64,000 nt of DNA from Haliclystus octoradiatus. Its lineage: Eukaryota; Cnidaria; Staurozoa; Stauromedusae; Haliclystidae. Shown piece after piece: positions 49,331-60,812 of this stretch. Each line of letters starts with the position of its first letter. The stretch's first letter is position 1. The DNA is taken from contig OU744447.1 in the NCBI GenBank assembly GCA_916610825.1, forward strand, positions 37,441,845 through 37,505,844, read 5' to 3'. The position numbers were made by a program, and so were the translations under genes. Below the pieces are notes generated by a model, which made no database searches, had not been told where the DNA came from, and was given only the letters and a program-made list of their open reading frames with translations.

Positions 49331-49335
49331 GTTAA

Positions 49336-49660
49336 TAATAACCATAATAATCAAATAGACATCTTTCAAAGGAAATGATTAGGAAGAATTTTAAATGTAA
49401 CATGGGAAGACAAAATGACATACCAGAAACCATGGAGTATCGAGGTAAAATCAAGACAGTTAAGTTGGTATGGCCATTTGAGAAGACTACCCAATGATAC
49501 ACCCGCACGATAGGCCTTGTTTGAGGCAGAGAAATTCTGTTCTCAGCCACGAGGAGGACCCAAGCTCACATGACCGAAAAACATGGCGGATGGTCATTAA
49601 TCGCGTAGTGTCCTGGGTATACATGCATACATACGTTGCGTGTCCTAACTCTTATAAACA
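49336..49660 (+). pseudogene. RTE/other LINE C-terminal fragment
   Basis: Plus-strand translation gives SRQLSWYGHLRRLPNDTPAR, then a stop, then ALFEAEKFCSQPRGGPKLT. This matches the common non-LTR C-terminal pattern RQL-WFGH--RMP followed by a GRP-rich segment. Two in-frame stops show decay. Confidence 0.7.
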
Positions 49661-49679
49661 GATGGCTCTGAATCTCTGA

Positions 49680-50430
49680 TACATGCTGGATAATACAAAT
49701 ATGCCTCATTCGCAGTGTGTTCAGCATCAATTTTGTAAAAGGATTTTACTCTGGTGAAAGAAGTTATAACTGACAAAAATAGTATCGTCGAATACACTAC
49801 TTCGATTTAAGGAGATAATATATATTTCGATTTAAATGATAGAATGATTAAATAAAACTCAACAAGACCTTATATTACTGAGTCCCGTGCTAAGTAAGTG
49901 AAATGATGATCATTTTCCGATATGTAAAATATTTTCTTCCAGATTGAATCATACTGCTTTATAATTCTTATTCAATGGGGTTTGAATCTTTTTTTCGTTA
50001 TTATTGGAGACTGACAATTTTTTCACTTTTTTACTAATGATTTGAAAACATAAAATATGTTTGACTAGTTTCACAATATCATTTGGTAAACTTTTCCAAG
50101 AAACGTCTGCAAGTTGTAATGGCCTATGTCCCAACTTTGGACGGTGTTGGCTACGATGAATTTCCCTTGCAATTCATTTAAATTTGGATGAACGAAGTTG
50201 GTGTTGATGGCATCTAGGAATATGTCTTGATTGCTGAGATGCTAGTAAAGTAATGGCTTTAAAATGTCAGGTGGAAGGAACCGGAGTCCATGGCGGTATT
50301 TGAAACTTTGAACAAGTATATATTTGGTCTAAAGAGTGGCAAATGAAAATCACCTTTGACAAATGTTCCACCTTTTACTTAATAAAAACAATGTGAAACT
50401 AACAACAAATTAAATGGGAACATTATAAAA
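49680..50430. other. Intergenic stretch without supported genes
   Basis: AT-rich. The open frame at 49949-50134 on the minus strand has the look of a LINE C-terminal piece (SWKSLPNDIVKL) but is too short to assign. Confidence 0.35.
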
Positions 50431-50439
50431 AGTATTGTA

Positions 50440-51130
50440 CGAGATGTTGGCGTAAATTTACTGATTATAACATTCTTCGTCGTGCTTTTGTTGTTTATGT
50501 ACGTCCGATATTGGAATATGCCACGCCCGTAAATAAAAGTTCTCGAAAAACTCCAGCGCTATATCACTCAACGCGTAATCCAACCGTGACGGAACGATAA
50601 CAAGAATAACTATGAATACGCTACGGTTACTAAATCTGGATTACTAAAAGGACCTATGTATGTATGTATATCTATGCTAAATAGGGTCGACTCATAAAAA
50701 ATCGAAAATAAAAATGTTTGCCTTAACTGATTGTAATAAACGACGTGATTACTTTCCATAAGTTTTTTCGATAAACGGATAAGTATTTTTTGAGAAATAA
50801 GCATTCGAAAACGTGAGAATTTTAAATCTTGAAAAAAGGAGAAAGTTAAGTGACGTCATACTGATACGATCACAACAACTATCGAGAATTCGTATATAAC
50901 AACAACACGGTTTTCGTTCATTTTAATTTCCGATTTTTTTGAGTCACCCCTATTTATCTCCACTATTGAATGTGACACATAGTCATAATAAACGCTTGTT
51001 TCTCAAAGCTGCTAAAGGAAATGTATTAAGTATAATTCGTTTATATATCGTACCGTTCCCATTTGGAGTGCCTTCCCAGATATCGCTGCACCCGCTACAA
51101 GACTAAAGGCCTTTTATATACAGGGCTAAT
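50440..51130 (+). pseudogene. LINE fragment interrupted by a MITE
   Basis: 50440-50600 encodes ILRRAFVVYVRPILEYATPV and, in another frame, VLEKLQRYITQRV. 51027-51117 encodes VPIWSAFPDIAAPATRLKAFY. These are consecutive C-terminal motifs of a jockey/CR1-like reverse transcriptase. The part between is occupied largely by the element at 50680-50954. Confidence 0.7.
50680..50954. mobile_element. TA-flanked MITE inserted in a LINE fragment
   Basis: The left end AATAGGGTCGACTCATAAAA and the right end, complementing to AATAGGGGTGACTCAAAAAA, form an inverted repeat of about 30 bp. TA stands on both sides (50678-50679 and 50955-50956), as expected for the Tc1/mariner group. A diverged relative is at 34065-34290. 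Confidence 0.65.
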
Positions 51131-51365
51131 TTGATAGAAAATACTATTTTAGACATTAAAAGAGTGAACATTATAAACAGGTGGCCGCTTATAGAGGTAG
51201 CCATTATTAAAGTTTTGAATGCAGTATAAACAGTGTCCATATTGACTGGCTGGGCAACTCCCCTTCGAAATTGAACACACAGAATTGCAATAAATATAAT
51301 GACCTACAATCCTACATTAATATAATTATCGTCATAATAGTATTATATTTCTCTATGATAACTCT

Positions 51366-51578
51366 TTTTTTGGATTTATCATTTTTCCACAAACCGGGTA
51401 AGCTTGCAGCTTTTTTTCACCGGGGTGGTTGGTTAATTTGTTAGTATTTTTGAAGCTTGTGTGCGTTTAATTAGCCGGATGCCCTTCCTGACGCCAAACA
51501 GATAGTGCTCCGGACAGGAATTGAACCCGAGACCCTGCGGGCCGTGGTCCAAAGCCCTAGCCACTACACCAAGGCCGC
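51366..51578 (-). repeat. tRNA-derived SINE
   Basis: On the minus strand it begins GCGGCCTTGGTGTAGTGGC, with A box TGGTGTAGTGG and B box GGTTCAATTCC at tRNA-like spacing, followed by GTCAGGAAGGGCATCCGGC and a 3' region ending in an A-rich run. It is better preserved than the copy at 32322-32525. The tRNA-like head is not a functional tRNA gene, as the cloverleaf does not close. Confidence 0.8.
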
Positions 51579-51746
51579 ATTTGATAATTAATGATGCTAC
51601 ACAATGACAACTGATAGCCCCCATTCTTTCTTATCTGGCAGACATAAACATAATTAAACGCAAGTAACATGTGCGCATTTATGAGGTAGATTGCATAAAA
51701 CTCAACACAAATTTAAAACGCTTATCTACATACAGTATACGTCTAT

Positions 51747-54700
51747 CTATCTAATATTTGAGAATTTACAAAATTGATAAATATTTTCAAAACTATCGAT
51801 TTTATAAATACAATAATCAATTAAAATATCGTCTACTGCACATTGTTTTTCATTGGATAATTTTACAATCACATAACATAAATTTGAAATAAAATTGTCT
51901 TTTAATGGAACATTAGAGTATTGATTTTTAATTGCGTTTGTTAGATTTTCCAATAATGAGATTATGTAACACCCAGAGACCATTTGATCCGATGAAATTA
52001 AAATGATTGGGGGGTTGTCTGATGAATCAAAAATCTCAACATCTATAAGCAAATAAAGAATCTAAATTTAAATTATTCAAATAGTAGTCTATCTCGATTT
52101 TTTAAATTAATGATTGAGTTATTTTAGAGACACAGAATTGAGGGTGGTCTTTGTGCTTAGTACTCGGTGCGTGACCCACTGATGCACAATACTTCCGGAA
52201 ATCTCGATTTTTAGATTAATTTTTTAGTTATTTTAATTAAAGGGGCAAAATTGCCGGCGACCACTGCGAGTTCAAGTTGAATTTATGCTTAGCGTCTCGC
52301 AACGTAGGCCTAAATTGTTATAAATTCATGTCAACAATGAACATTGTGTTATAAACAATATACATGCACGTGATTCTAAGTGCGTAGCGCCTACCGGTCA
52401 GTTTTGCTCCATTAAAGGCGCATAATTGAGGGCGTGATCAACTGATTTAAAACATTACAGTTTCTTGCTTGAGAAATGCCATTCACTTTTCAACATTGAG
52501 TACGCAAGGCATGATAGACAATTTTATGCCAATGTTAATGACATGAAAACGTAAAATTGAAATATAAATTTTCATATATTTCTTAAGATTAAATTTTATA
52601 TCCAGCACTTTGTTTTTTTTTCTGCAATCTGCAACCTTAGATCTAACGTTCTTTAAATGTTTTGGTCTGTGTCTCAGGCTGGTATTGCTTACACCTTAAA
52701 AATAAATTACTCTAAAGTTTGAATTGTTTGAAAAACTTCAAGTACACAAAAATAATTTTCTTGCAGCACTCCACCTAGATACAGTCTAAAACACATTTCA
52801 ATAATTAATTAACAGTAGGCCAAGAGAAAGGAGCATGAACAAATCTTTTAGCGTCATTTTGAAATTCTGATCTTGAATATTTAGATCTGAAAATGGTGGA
52901 GAATTGTTTGGTACACTTATATAGTCAAGCAAGTCCGAAGAGAAAAAATATTAAAAAGTGTACACCCGAACTAATGACAGACCCTTTTCATCAAAATAAT
53001 GTTTGTTTGTTTGTTTGTGTATTTGTGTTTATGTATTCAGCTTGAAAAGCTCGGGTGTAATATTGCTTAGAATAAATATTAACTTGTTCTGCAGATTATT
53101 GTTTTACGGTGTACTGTTTCCGATTAAAGAAGAAACAAAAAACGCTATTTCATCAGATGTTTAGAACCTTTATAACAGTTCATAAACACTTTTCGTATGT
53201 CCATGAATTCGTTCATGAATGTGAAATTGCCTGAAATTTTATGAACAAGTCATGAACAATTTTATGTGGGTTCATGAACAGTTCCTGAATAGCCTAGTTC
53301 TTTGTGGGTTCATGAACAGTTCCTGAATAATTCTTTGTGGGTTTGTGAACAGTTCATAAACATTTTTGAACAGTTCCTGAATAATTCTTTGTGGGTTCAT
53401 GAACAGTACATCGACATTTTTTATGGGTACATGAACTGGTTCATGAATGCTCAATTGCCTCAAAGTTCATGATCAGTTCATGAATGTTAAATTGCCTGAA
53501 AGTTTATGAACAGTTCATGAAGAATGTTTTGTGGATGCATGAAAAATTCATGAACGGTCACAAAAAGTACATAAACAAACAGTTCAAGAACTGGTTTATG
53601 AACTTTGGGGCAACTTCACGATTATTAAGGCATGAAAATTGTTTCACATGGGTTGTGACAGAATAACTAGAATATTCCATCAACATAATTGACACAAATG
53701 TAAAATATATACTAAACTTGCGTACCGATTTCTTTCAGTGTGACAGCTTGAGATTCAATATTACATTCACCAATGTCTGTGATTACATGAGATTCGGAAA
53801 CAATTTCTCCATAATGTATTCTCTTGTAGCTAGAGATAATATATACCCCTGTAGTGTCTGGAATAGCTGTAGATCGATCAAAGTATATTTTGTGTATATC
53901 AGAAAGAATCATTTTTACAACACATAAAACAGATCTACAATCGAATAGCTGTTGATCGTTTTTGAATTGATTAAACTTCAAATATTGTAAACAGTTATTT
54001 ATAGATTGGATAGGTTTATGAATTTTTTCTTTACCAAATAATAAATTTTCTTTAATAATATTTCTATTACGTTCAATCTCTTTTGGTTCGGAACATTTAT
54101 TCTTAATCAATAAACTGAGTTTTTTGATATCAAACAATGAGCATCCAGATACAATGAAGTCATCGATCATACTTTCCATAATACCATTTGAATTATCAAT
54201 ATCTTCCTTTAACATGTTGATATCTTCACGTTTATTGATGTCTTCCTTTAATGAATTCATATCCACACATAATTCCTTTTTCTGATCGGTGTTATCGTGG
54301 TTTTCTACTAATTGTACAATCGGTATTTGATTATTGGAATCAAAATCAACATTATTAACATTTATAAACTTTGATTTTGAATTTGAGGCTGATGATAAGA
54401 TGCCAGCAATAGGATTTACAATTAAAGGCATATTCATTACATTCACATCTATTTGACTATGAAAAGGTGATTTCAAAAGTAGTTCAGTATTTTCCCATGT
54501 TTCTTCTATCTCCATAGAATCTATTACGTTGCTATTCAATTGATTAATACTATCATCTGTAGTGACCGAAGATAATCCATTAATGATAGGCCTACATGCT
54601 TTGCTTTGATCGAAATTTGTGTTAGTACATTCTATTATGTTAGATGATTCAAGTTCATCATCGATCTCAATAAAATTGTTTATGTTACTATTCAATTGAT

Positions 54701-55397
54701 AAATCTCATCAATAATACTTGATTTGCTTTTCTCAATATACAAATTATTGTTCACCATAGATGAGTTGTTTCCATTATTGATTTCATTGATTTCTTGCTT
54801 ATTTTTTTCTGTAGCTGACTCGGATATTATTGAGTGATCATTACGTTGGCATAACAACGATTTAAACCCATGTAAATTATTTTGATTATCAGAAGTAGGT
54901 ATTGTGGTCGATTCTCCTGTTACAATACCTCCATTGAGCTGTTTATAAACATTGGACTCTTTGTTTTGCTTAACATATTTTTTGCGTGAGCCAGTAATAT
55001 CTCTGCTTGGTCTATGTTTATCAATGTTGCTTGAACCGTGTGTCTTCGTATTTAAACAATCAGATTTCAAATGAGTTAATCGGTCTATATTATTATCATA
55101 TTTTTTTTGTGAGTCAGTAATATCTCTATTAGGACTATGTCCATCAAAGTTGCTTGAACCATGTGTCTTCGTATTTAAACAGTCAGATTTCAAATTAGTT
55201 AATGGGTCTACATTATTATCATCATTTTCATTCTGTTTTGGAAAAGGATGGAGTAAACTATACATCACATTAATTCCGGTCTTGTATGTCGTTGGATCAG
55301 TAGACCCAGGATTAGGCCTACTTAAATGCCTTTGATAAGATTTCTGTTGTCTTTGAGGAGCAAGAAACATGCTAGAAAAGGCAGAAGGTTTCAACAT
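51747..55397 (-). CDS. Gene G: Asn/Ser-rich protein of unknown function, two exons
   Basis: Exon 1 is 55397-53726 and exon 2 is 52042-51747, joined as 655 residues. The donor is ATCG|GTACGC and the acceptor CTTATAG|AT; phase 1 gives the smooth junction KEI-D-VEIFDSS. The ATG is preceded by an in-frame stop 9 bases upstream, so it is the natural start unless an unseen 5' exon exists. The first 450 residues are low-complexity and polar. Residues 63-101 and 104-142 are an internal duplication of period 41 (LKSDCLNTKTHGSSN in both). The last 200 residues look folded, with motifs LFGKEKIHKPIQSINNCLQY, GVYIISSYKRIHYGE and NLCYVIVKLSNEKQCAVDDI. No signal peptide or known domain was recognised. The intron holds a MITE and a minisatellite. 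Confidence 0.65.
52241..52411 (+). mobile_element. TTAA-flanked MITE, copy 4 (internally deleted)
   Basis: It starts AGGGGCAAAATTGCCGGCG and ends ACCGGTCAGTTTTGCTCCA, flanked by TTAA at 52237-52240 and 52412-52415. At 171 bp it is shorter than the three 199-bp copies, with a loss in the middle around the GTCTCGCTTTGAAAC region. It lies in the intron of gene G. Confidence 0.8.
53150..53610. repeat. Degenerate minisatellite built on a TTCATGAAC motif
   Basis: Repeats of the type GGGTTCATGAACAGTTCC, with spacer TGAATAATTCTTTGT, recur about ten times with variable length. TTCATGAA is itself palindromic. The open frame on the minus strand here (53272-53463) is a product of the repeat. It is intronic to gene G. 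Confidence 0.75.
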
Positions 55398-56159
55398 GAT
55401 TGATTATAATTAAAAAATGTAATGTTCTTCTTAACTATTAAAAACTCACGAGTTTGAAATCGAATAAGTTCAATTTACAAATGAGACAAATTACTTCCAA
55501 TGAATAGATGAGTCTATTTGTTTTCAGTTGTAATAAATGCCATAATATCATTTAATCAATTCCAATAATTTATTCAAGGAACACATTGATTGTCAATGCC
55601 TGTCATTGATATTGACTTTGTCTCCTACTCCAGGACTGACTGCAGAGTACGTCTGAGAGTATTCATAGCCGTTGACTGCTTGACATAGCCTACCAAGAAC
55701 TGCTTGACAAGTTGACATAGCCTACCAAGAATCCAAGATGAAGATTTTACTAGATTTTACTTCGAAACTGCAATTATGAGTGTGCCTCGTACTCCGACAT
55801 TAAAAAATACATGATAATGAGAATTCACAAAACCTGTTTTAGTGGTCATCATTTCATAATCTTGTGACCATTTTTGATAATTGAAGTTACAATGAGTGTT
55901 CACAATCTATCCTTACATGATCTACATCTAATTGCCATTACAATTTCAACCAAGGCCGCTCCAAGAAATACTTGAGGAGGTATCGAGTCGTAATTTGCTG
56001 ACTTCACCTGAGTCCTAACCGATATGTAACTGTAAATTGGAAGCGAGCTATGTTCGCTATCCGGAGTGCAATCATCAGGCGAATACCTGGCTTGTGAGAA
56101 CAAATTTCAGGACAATTAAGAACATCAGCTCGGGTGTACGTACTGCATGTACAAAAAGT
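55398..56159. other. Upstream flank of gene G
   Basis: AT-rich sequence with a short tandem duplication at about 55678-55734 (TTGACATAGCCTACCAAGAA twice). A weak open frame at 55900-56103 on the minus strand lacks domain evidence. No clear TATA box is seen at a usual distance. Confidence 0.4.
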
Positions 56160-56772
56160 AATTATTAATTAAGATAATCATCTCCAAGGCAAGTCTCATC
56201 ATTAAGAAAGTGATTATCATTGAAAACAGTTTTGTCAAATTCATCCGAAAGTTAATTTCTTGCCAGAAGCATTGCTTAGGGACAGGACAGCGTAGTTACA
56301 GCTCGCGTGCACTGCACGTGACTAACGTATTTATTAAGATAACCATTTCCAAGGCACATCTCATCATAAGAAAGTGATTATCATTGAAAACAGGTTTGTA
56401 AGAAAGTGATTATCATTGAAAACAGGTTTGTGAAATTCATCCGAAAATTAATTTCTTGCCAGGAGCAATTAAGAAGAGCTAAGTAACAGCTCGCGTGCAC
56501 TGCACGTGACTAACGTATTTATTAAGATAACCATTTCCAAGGCACATCTCATCATAAGAAAGTGATTATCATTGAAAACAGGTTTGTAAGAAAGTGATTA
56601 TCATTGAAAACAGGTTTGTGAAATTCATCCGAAAGTTAATTTCTTGCCAGGAGCAATTAAGAAGAGCTAAGTAACAGCTCGCGTGCACTGCACGTGACTA
56701 ACGTATTTATTAAGATAACCATTTCCAAGGCACATCTCATCATAAGAAAGTGATTATCATTGAAAACAGGTT
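56160..56772. repeat. 188-bp satellite array upstream of gene G
   Basis: Two near-perfect 188-bp units (56321-56508 and 56509-56696) are followed by a partial third (56697-56772) and preceded by a diverged unit of about 161 bp that lacks an internal 32-bp duplication. Each unit contains GTGATTATCATTGAAAACAG once or twice and GCGTGCACTGCACGTGAC, which includes the E-box CACGTG. Confidence 0.85.
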
Positions 56773-57999
56773 TGTCCAATTAAGTATAACAGCATCCGGT
56801 GAATAATAAAGGGCATGGTTTTAATTTTCTCGTTAAAAAGATTGATCATTAAATTATTCAAACAAAATTATTAATTACGAACAAGACAAAGAAGACCCAC
56901 AAACTTTATATCATCTTATTGAAAATGATTTCACAGGAAAGGCGTTTGTTCAAATCAAATTGTTACCTATTTATCAACCATCACCTCAAACAATAGACTT
57001 TCATAGCGCCTTCTGATTATCTGATTATTTGATTAGGTCAATTGAGTGATTTGACACAAAGTACGGACTCACGGGGGGCGCGTTCTATTTTGACATTTGA
57101 ATGATACGGAGACGCGTGCCATTTCCAATACAGGATTACACGGAAATTCGAGGAACGTCAATTAAATAGGCACGAGTAAGACTTACTGGATCGTTCCAGG
57201 TCAAAGATCTTGAAATATAACTTGAGATGCAAAAGGCTATTCTTGCAACAATAGAACAATGTTTTGAGAAGTTTAGATCAGCACTCCTATGGCAAGGCTG
57301 GATATTTAGAGCCTCAATATTTAAAGAAGAGTATTGCGCTATTGCAATCTAGCTTTAGTTGCCTTTTATCGGATCGGTCCATTCTGTTAATCGATTTAAA
57401 TCCGATTGAAACGGCTGGTAGTGTTTTGCATATGAAGATGATAACGAATAACGAAGGGCAGATTTTAGATCATCAGCAAATAATTAGGATTTTTGTTAAT
57501 AAAATATTTTATAATATTTAATGAGTAAATTTTCATTGAACATTCATCTACTAATAGCGCGATGCGGTACAATCCAACTTAATAGTTAGTAAGTTGATAA
57601 TTGAATAATATCTTGAGAAAATAATTTGAATAAATAAGAACGTTTTTTCAAATAAATCACCTCTCGAATTTTGGAACTTAAAACTCAATGGAACTTCTGA
57701 TCATGAATCTTAATCCGGGACTACTAATGATTTGAATCTGTTAATACAATCCGATCAAGAAATAATCGCCATCCGTTCTTCTTTTCTCTCGATGATAAAA
57801 GACGTATTTGCTGCGTATCATTAACTTTATATTATATTATCATACAAATAAAACCGATTATTTATTATTGTAATAGATTGTTTTGATTTAAAAACCGCAT
57901 TTTTCAACAAAGTTAAATTATAACACCACAGAAAATAAATACTCTCAAACATTGCCACAAATACGGGAATATTAAATTTCAAAATAGGTCAAGAGCGGG
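56773..57999. other. Intergenic stretch without supported genes
   Basis: AT-rich. An open frame at 57264-57521 on the plus strand (85 codons) has no recognisable motif and no clear splice context. Nothing else was seen. Confidence 0.4.
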
Positions 58000-58580
58000 A
58001 CATCTTGAAGTTGGAAAGGCAAGTAGATGTCAACGTGATGCATACTTGAGAGTTGACAGAGTTGTTGCTGTTCTTGGCAGGTATAGGACTTCATGACCGG
58101 GGACAGATTCAAGCAGAGCCCGAGCGTAATCAGAATCAGTTTTCTAGCTCTTATGGTCTGGTGGATATACCCACCAGGGCGTCATTTCAAATGTCTCCGT
58201 CTTCCTCGTTCTTCTCGAAACTTATGCGCCAGGCAATTGACATCAAGGCCCTGGGAAATAGCCGGACGTTAACACAGGTTTTGATTGTTTCGTTGTTCTA
58301 CACCGGGTTTCTGGAATCTGGCATGAATCCTGAATGAGCTGAATAGAGGGCCCTGACAATAGCAGACCTTAAATTTTGGCTAAAATTTGAATAATCGTTT
58401 TTAAAGGCATTAGTCAAAAACTTTAGTAGCAGAAATAACAAATTATGTGATGCAATAGTAAGGCCTTTTAAGGACCAGGTATTTCACAGCTAGGGAGTCC
58501 TTCACGATACCAGGGAATTAACCTTTTCTAACAATTGCCAATTGTAAACCTCCGGGTGCTCCCCGCGGCAATAGGGGCTC
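58000..58580. other. Unclassified GC-richer block abutting the (AAT)n tract
   Basis: GC content is higher than in the flanks. A plus-strand open frame at 58053-58337 has no recognised domain. The block ends CCCCGCGGCAATAGGGGCTC directly before (AAT)n, which would fit a retroposon 3' end with a simple-repeat tail. No family could be named. Confidence 0.35.
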
Positions 58581-58967
<387 letters not shown>

Positions 58968-59322
58968 CTTATTTATATAGCGCTTTTTCCAAAATTTTGC
59001 TCAAAAGAGCTTTACAATGGTGGTATATTCTAAATAAGTTATAAATAAAAATTTAATTTAAGATAGTTTTTATACCTTGTTCCTATCCTTCATATATATG
59101 GCGTTTAATTGTTTTAGCACATACAAGCTCCATTATAATTTAAGCTCCGGTTAAAACCTTGGATAAAATGAAGATTACTACTATCTAACGGATATAATGG
59201 AAATACTTAAGTTAGCAAACAAAGGATCAAGGCCAATATCAATTAGGATTATAAGATAACAAAGAAAATAATATGGATATGTTTATTATTTTATTTTGTT
59301 ACCCATATTAAGTTGTCAATAC

Positions 59323-59328
59323 TTTATT
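59323..59328 (-). terminator. Poly(A) signal candidate of gene H
   Basis: AATAAA on the minus strand lies about 60 bases past the stop of gene H (within GAATAAAGTATTGAC). A second AATAAA overlaps the stop region at 59384-59389 and is too close to the coding end to be likely. Confidence 0.45.
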
Positions 59329-59388
59329 CAAGTATCTTTATAGTTATTGTATAATTATTTTAAATCTAAAATGTAAAATTATTTTTAT

Positions 59389-60741
59389 TTACAATTCTGT
59401 CGTACATAAATCAGTAGTTGCACCTTCGCCGCTACTTAATGCTCTAATTAATCGTCTTTTTTCACGTGTTGATCTTGCTGAGTTACCAGTATCAACAATG
59501 CATTTAACAATACTACCATGTAACAATAAACTATCACTACAAGCACGTGGTTTATGGGTTGCATGTTGTTTTAAATATAGTTCTTGCTCGCGTTGAGGTT
59601 TAATCGGTGGTGATGTATCAATACATGTTGAATTCATGGTATGAAACGATGATGATGCTTGTGACGCGTCTGATGACTTACGCGATACTCTGAGACTTTG
59701 ACTTCGCGTTAATTTGACGCGCTTTGAAAAGAATGATCGTCGGCGTGACAAAGTTTCTGTTTCTTGATTAGGTATTTGCGCAGTTTCAAATTTTTCAATT
59801 GATTTATTTGTAGACACTTCATTTGTAGAAGGTAATGTTTCTGTTTTACCAAAAGAAATCGATGTATCAGCGCGTCGTTCATTTAAAGGCTGATGACGTT
59901 GTGATTGAGATAAATTTTCTTCTGTTAAACTTAATCTTTGTATACCTGTTGTCTGTTCATAGTCTATTTTTGATTGATGTATTGATGTAGTCGGTGATGT
60001 TGGACACAAAATACGTAACTGAGATGGGTCGGGAAAATCCTCTGGGCCGACAGTTAGGCTACGTCCGCGTCTATTCGCAATGTGTTGTTGATCTTTAGAA
60101 GAGGAACGGTTTCTACCATGAAAAGATAACGATCTAAATAGTTTAGTTTTCCTAACTCGTTTGGTGCCAGCGGCAAGACTTGAGATAGGACTGTTTTCAT
60201 GTTTGTCTGTAGTCGTTGTCTTTGATTTAACTGTATCATTTATTGGAGTTGAATCTGCAATAAGTTGATGCCTCCTTAATGATAATAATTCGTATGTGTT
60301 TAATAATAGATTAGCAACATCGCGACTTTCATAGATCATACCCACATGCTCGTTTAATTCTTGTGACGTATTAACAATATGAAAGGTGCTATTTGGCGCT
60401 CGTACAATTGTATTTTCGTTCATTTTTAACATCCATAATAAACGTGTAGTTTCAATATCAAATAAAGTTAATAACAAACCATGATTATCTGGGTTGTATA
60501 TCAATGATGTAACACCATTAGCAAAAAAATTCCAATCTGGTGATTTCTTTCCTTCGACATCAATAATATTTTGTGATTTTGAAATATATAATTTACAACG
60601 GCAAGGTGCAACTACTACTCTTCTGTCGTGATAAAGCTTTGAAATACCATATCGTAACTTTTGTAAATCATCAGCCGCAATAAACATGTTTTGAACTGAA
60701 TACAACTTGTGACAAGACCTGCTCGTTCGTCTTCCAGACAA
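59389..60741 (-). CDS. Gene H: Ser/Arg-rich protein with possible PH/PTB-like N terminus and PDZ-ligand C terminus
   Basis: The minus-strand frame is open from 60759 to the stop at 59389. The first ATG is at 60687, giving 432 residues. A TTCAG| acceptor at 60697-60696 suggests that an upstream exon joins at 60695. The first 140 residues alternate strands and helices (AADDLQKLRYGISKLYHD, RVVVAPCRCKLYI, SLIYNPDNHGLLLTLFD, FHIVNTSQELNEHVGMIYES, ANLLLNTYELLSLR), which could be a PH/PTB-like fold; this is a guess. The rest is disordered with many basic phosphorylation-type sites (LFRSLSFHGRNRSSS, RRGRSLTV, TRSQSLRVSRKSSD). The protein ends TTEL, a class I PDZ-binding pattern. It is likely a cytoplasmic adaptor or signalling protein. 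The 5' end is unresolved. Confidence 0.6.
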   Translation of the reverse strand: MSGRRTSRSCHKLYSVQNMFIAADDLQKLRYGISKLYHDRRVVVAPCRCKLYISKSQNIIDVEGKKSPDWNFFANGVTSLIYNPDNHGLLLTLFDIETTRLLWMLKMNENTIVRAPNSTFHIVNTSQELNEHVGMIYESRDVANLLLNTYELLSLRRHQLIADSTPINDTVKSKTTTTDKHENSPISSLAAGTKRVRKTKLFRSLSFHGRNRSSSKDQQHIANRRGRSLTVGPEDFPDPSQLRILCPTSPTTSIHQSKIDYEQTTGIQRLSLTEENLSQSQRHQPLNERRADTSISFGKTETLPSTNEVSTNKSIEKFETAQIPNQETETLSRRRSFFSKRVKLTRSQSLRVSRKSSDASQASSSFHTMNSTCIDTSPPIKPQREQELYLKQHATHKPRACSDSLLLHGSIVKCIVDTGNSARSTREKRRLIRALSSGEGATTDLCTTEL

Positions 60742-60812
60742 AATACGAATTCTAATGGTTCAACCGTGTAATGCGTCCAGCCGTCCACTTGAAAAGTTGT
60801 TTTCTTCTCACT
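60696..60812 (-). CDS. Possible upstream coding piece of gene H in another frame
   Basis: Just upstream of gene H, a different minus-strand frame is open and protein-like (FQVDGWTHYTVEPLEFVF, then CLEDERA). It begins after a CACCTTTAG acceptor at 60811. It overlaps the frame of gene H, which is also open, for about 145 bases. Joining the two needs a one-base gain or removal of a 23-base GT...AG stretch (60718-60696), too short for an ordinary intron. It may be a true N-terminal part broken by an indel, or chance. Confidence 0.3.

Noticed and set aside
51500-51578. tRNA gene suggested by A and B boxes
   Set aside because: It is the head of a SINE: the acceptor stem does not close and the body continues into the SINE core and tail.
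56160-56772. Regularly spaced repeats that could suggest a CRISPR array
   Set aside because: Units are 188 bp in direct tandem without unique spacers, in an animal genome; this is a satellite.
57264-57521. Plus-strand 85-codon frame upstream of the AAT tract
   Set aside because: No homology that I recognise, no splice context and AT-driven composition; kept only as unassigned.
58053-58337. Plus-strand 94-codon frame in the GC-richer block
   Set aside because: No domain; the block looks more like part of a repeat than a gene.
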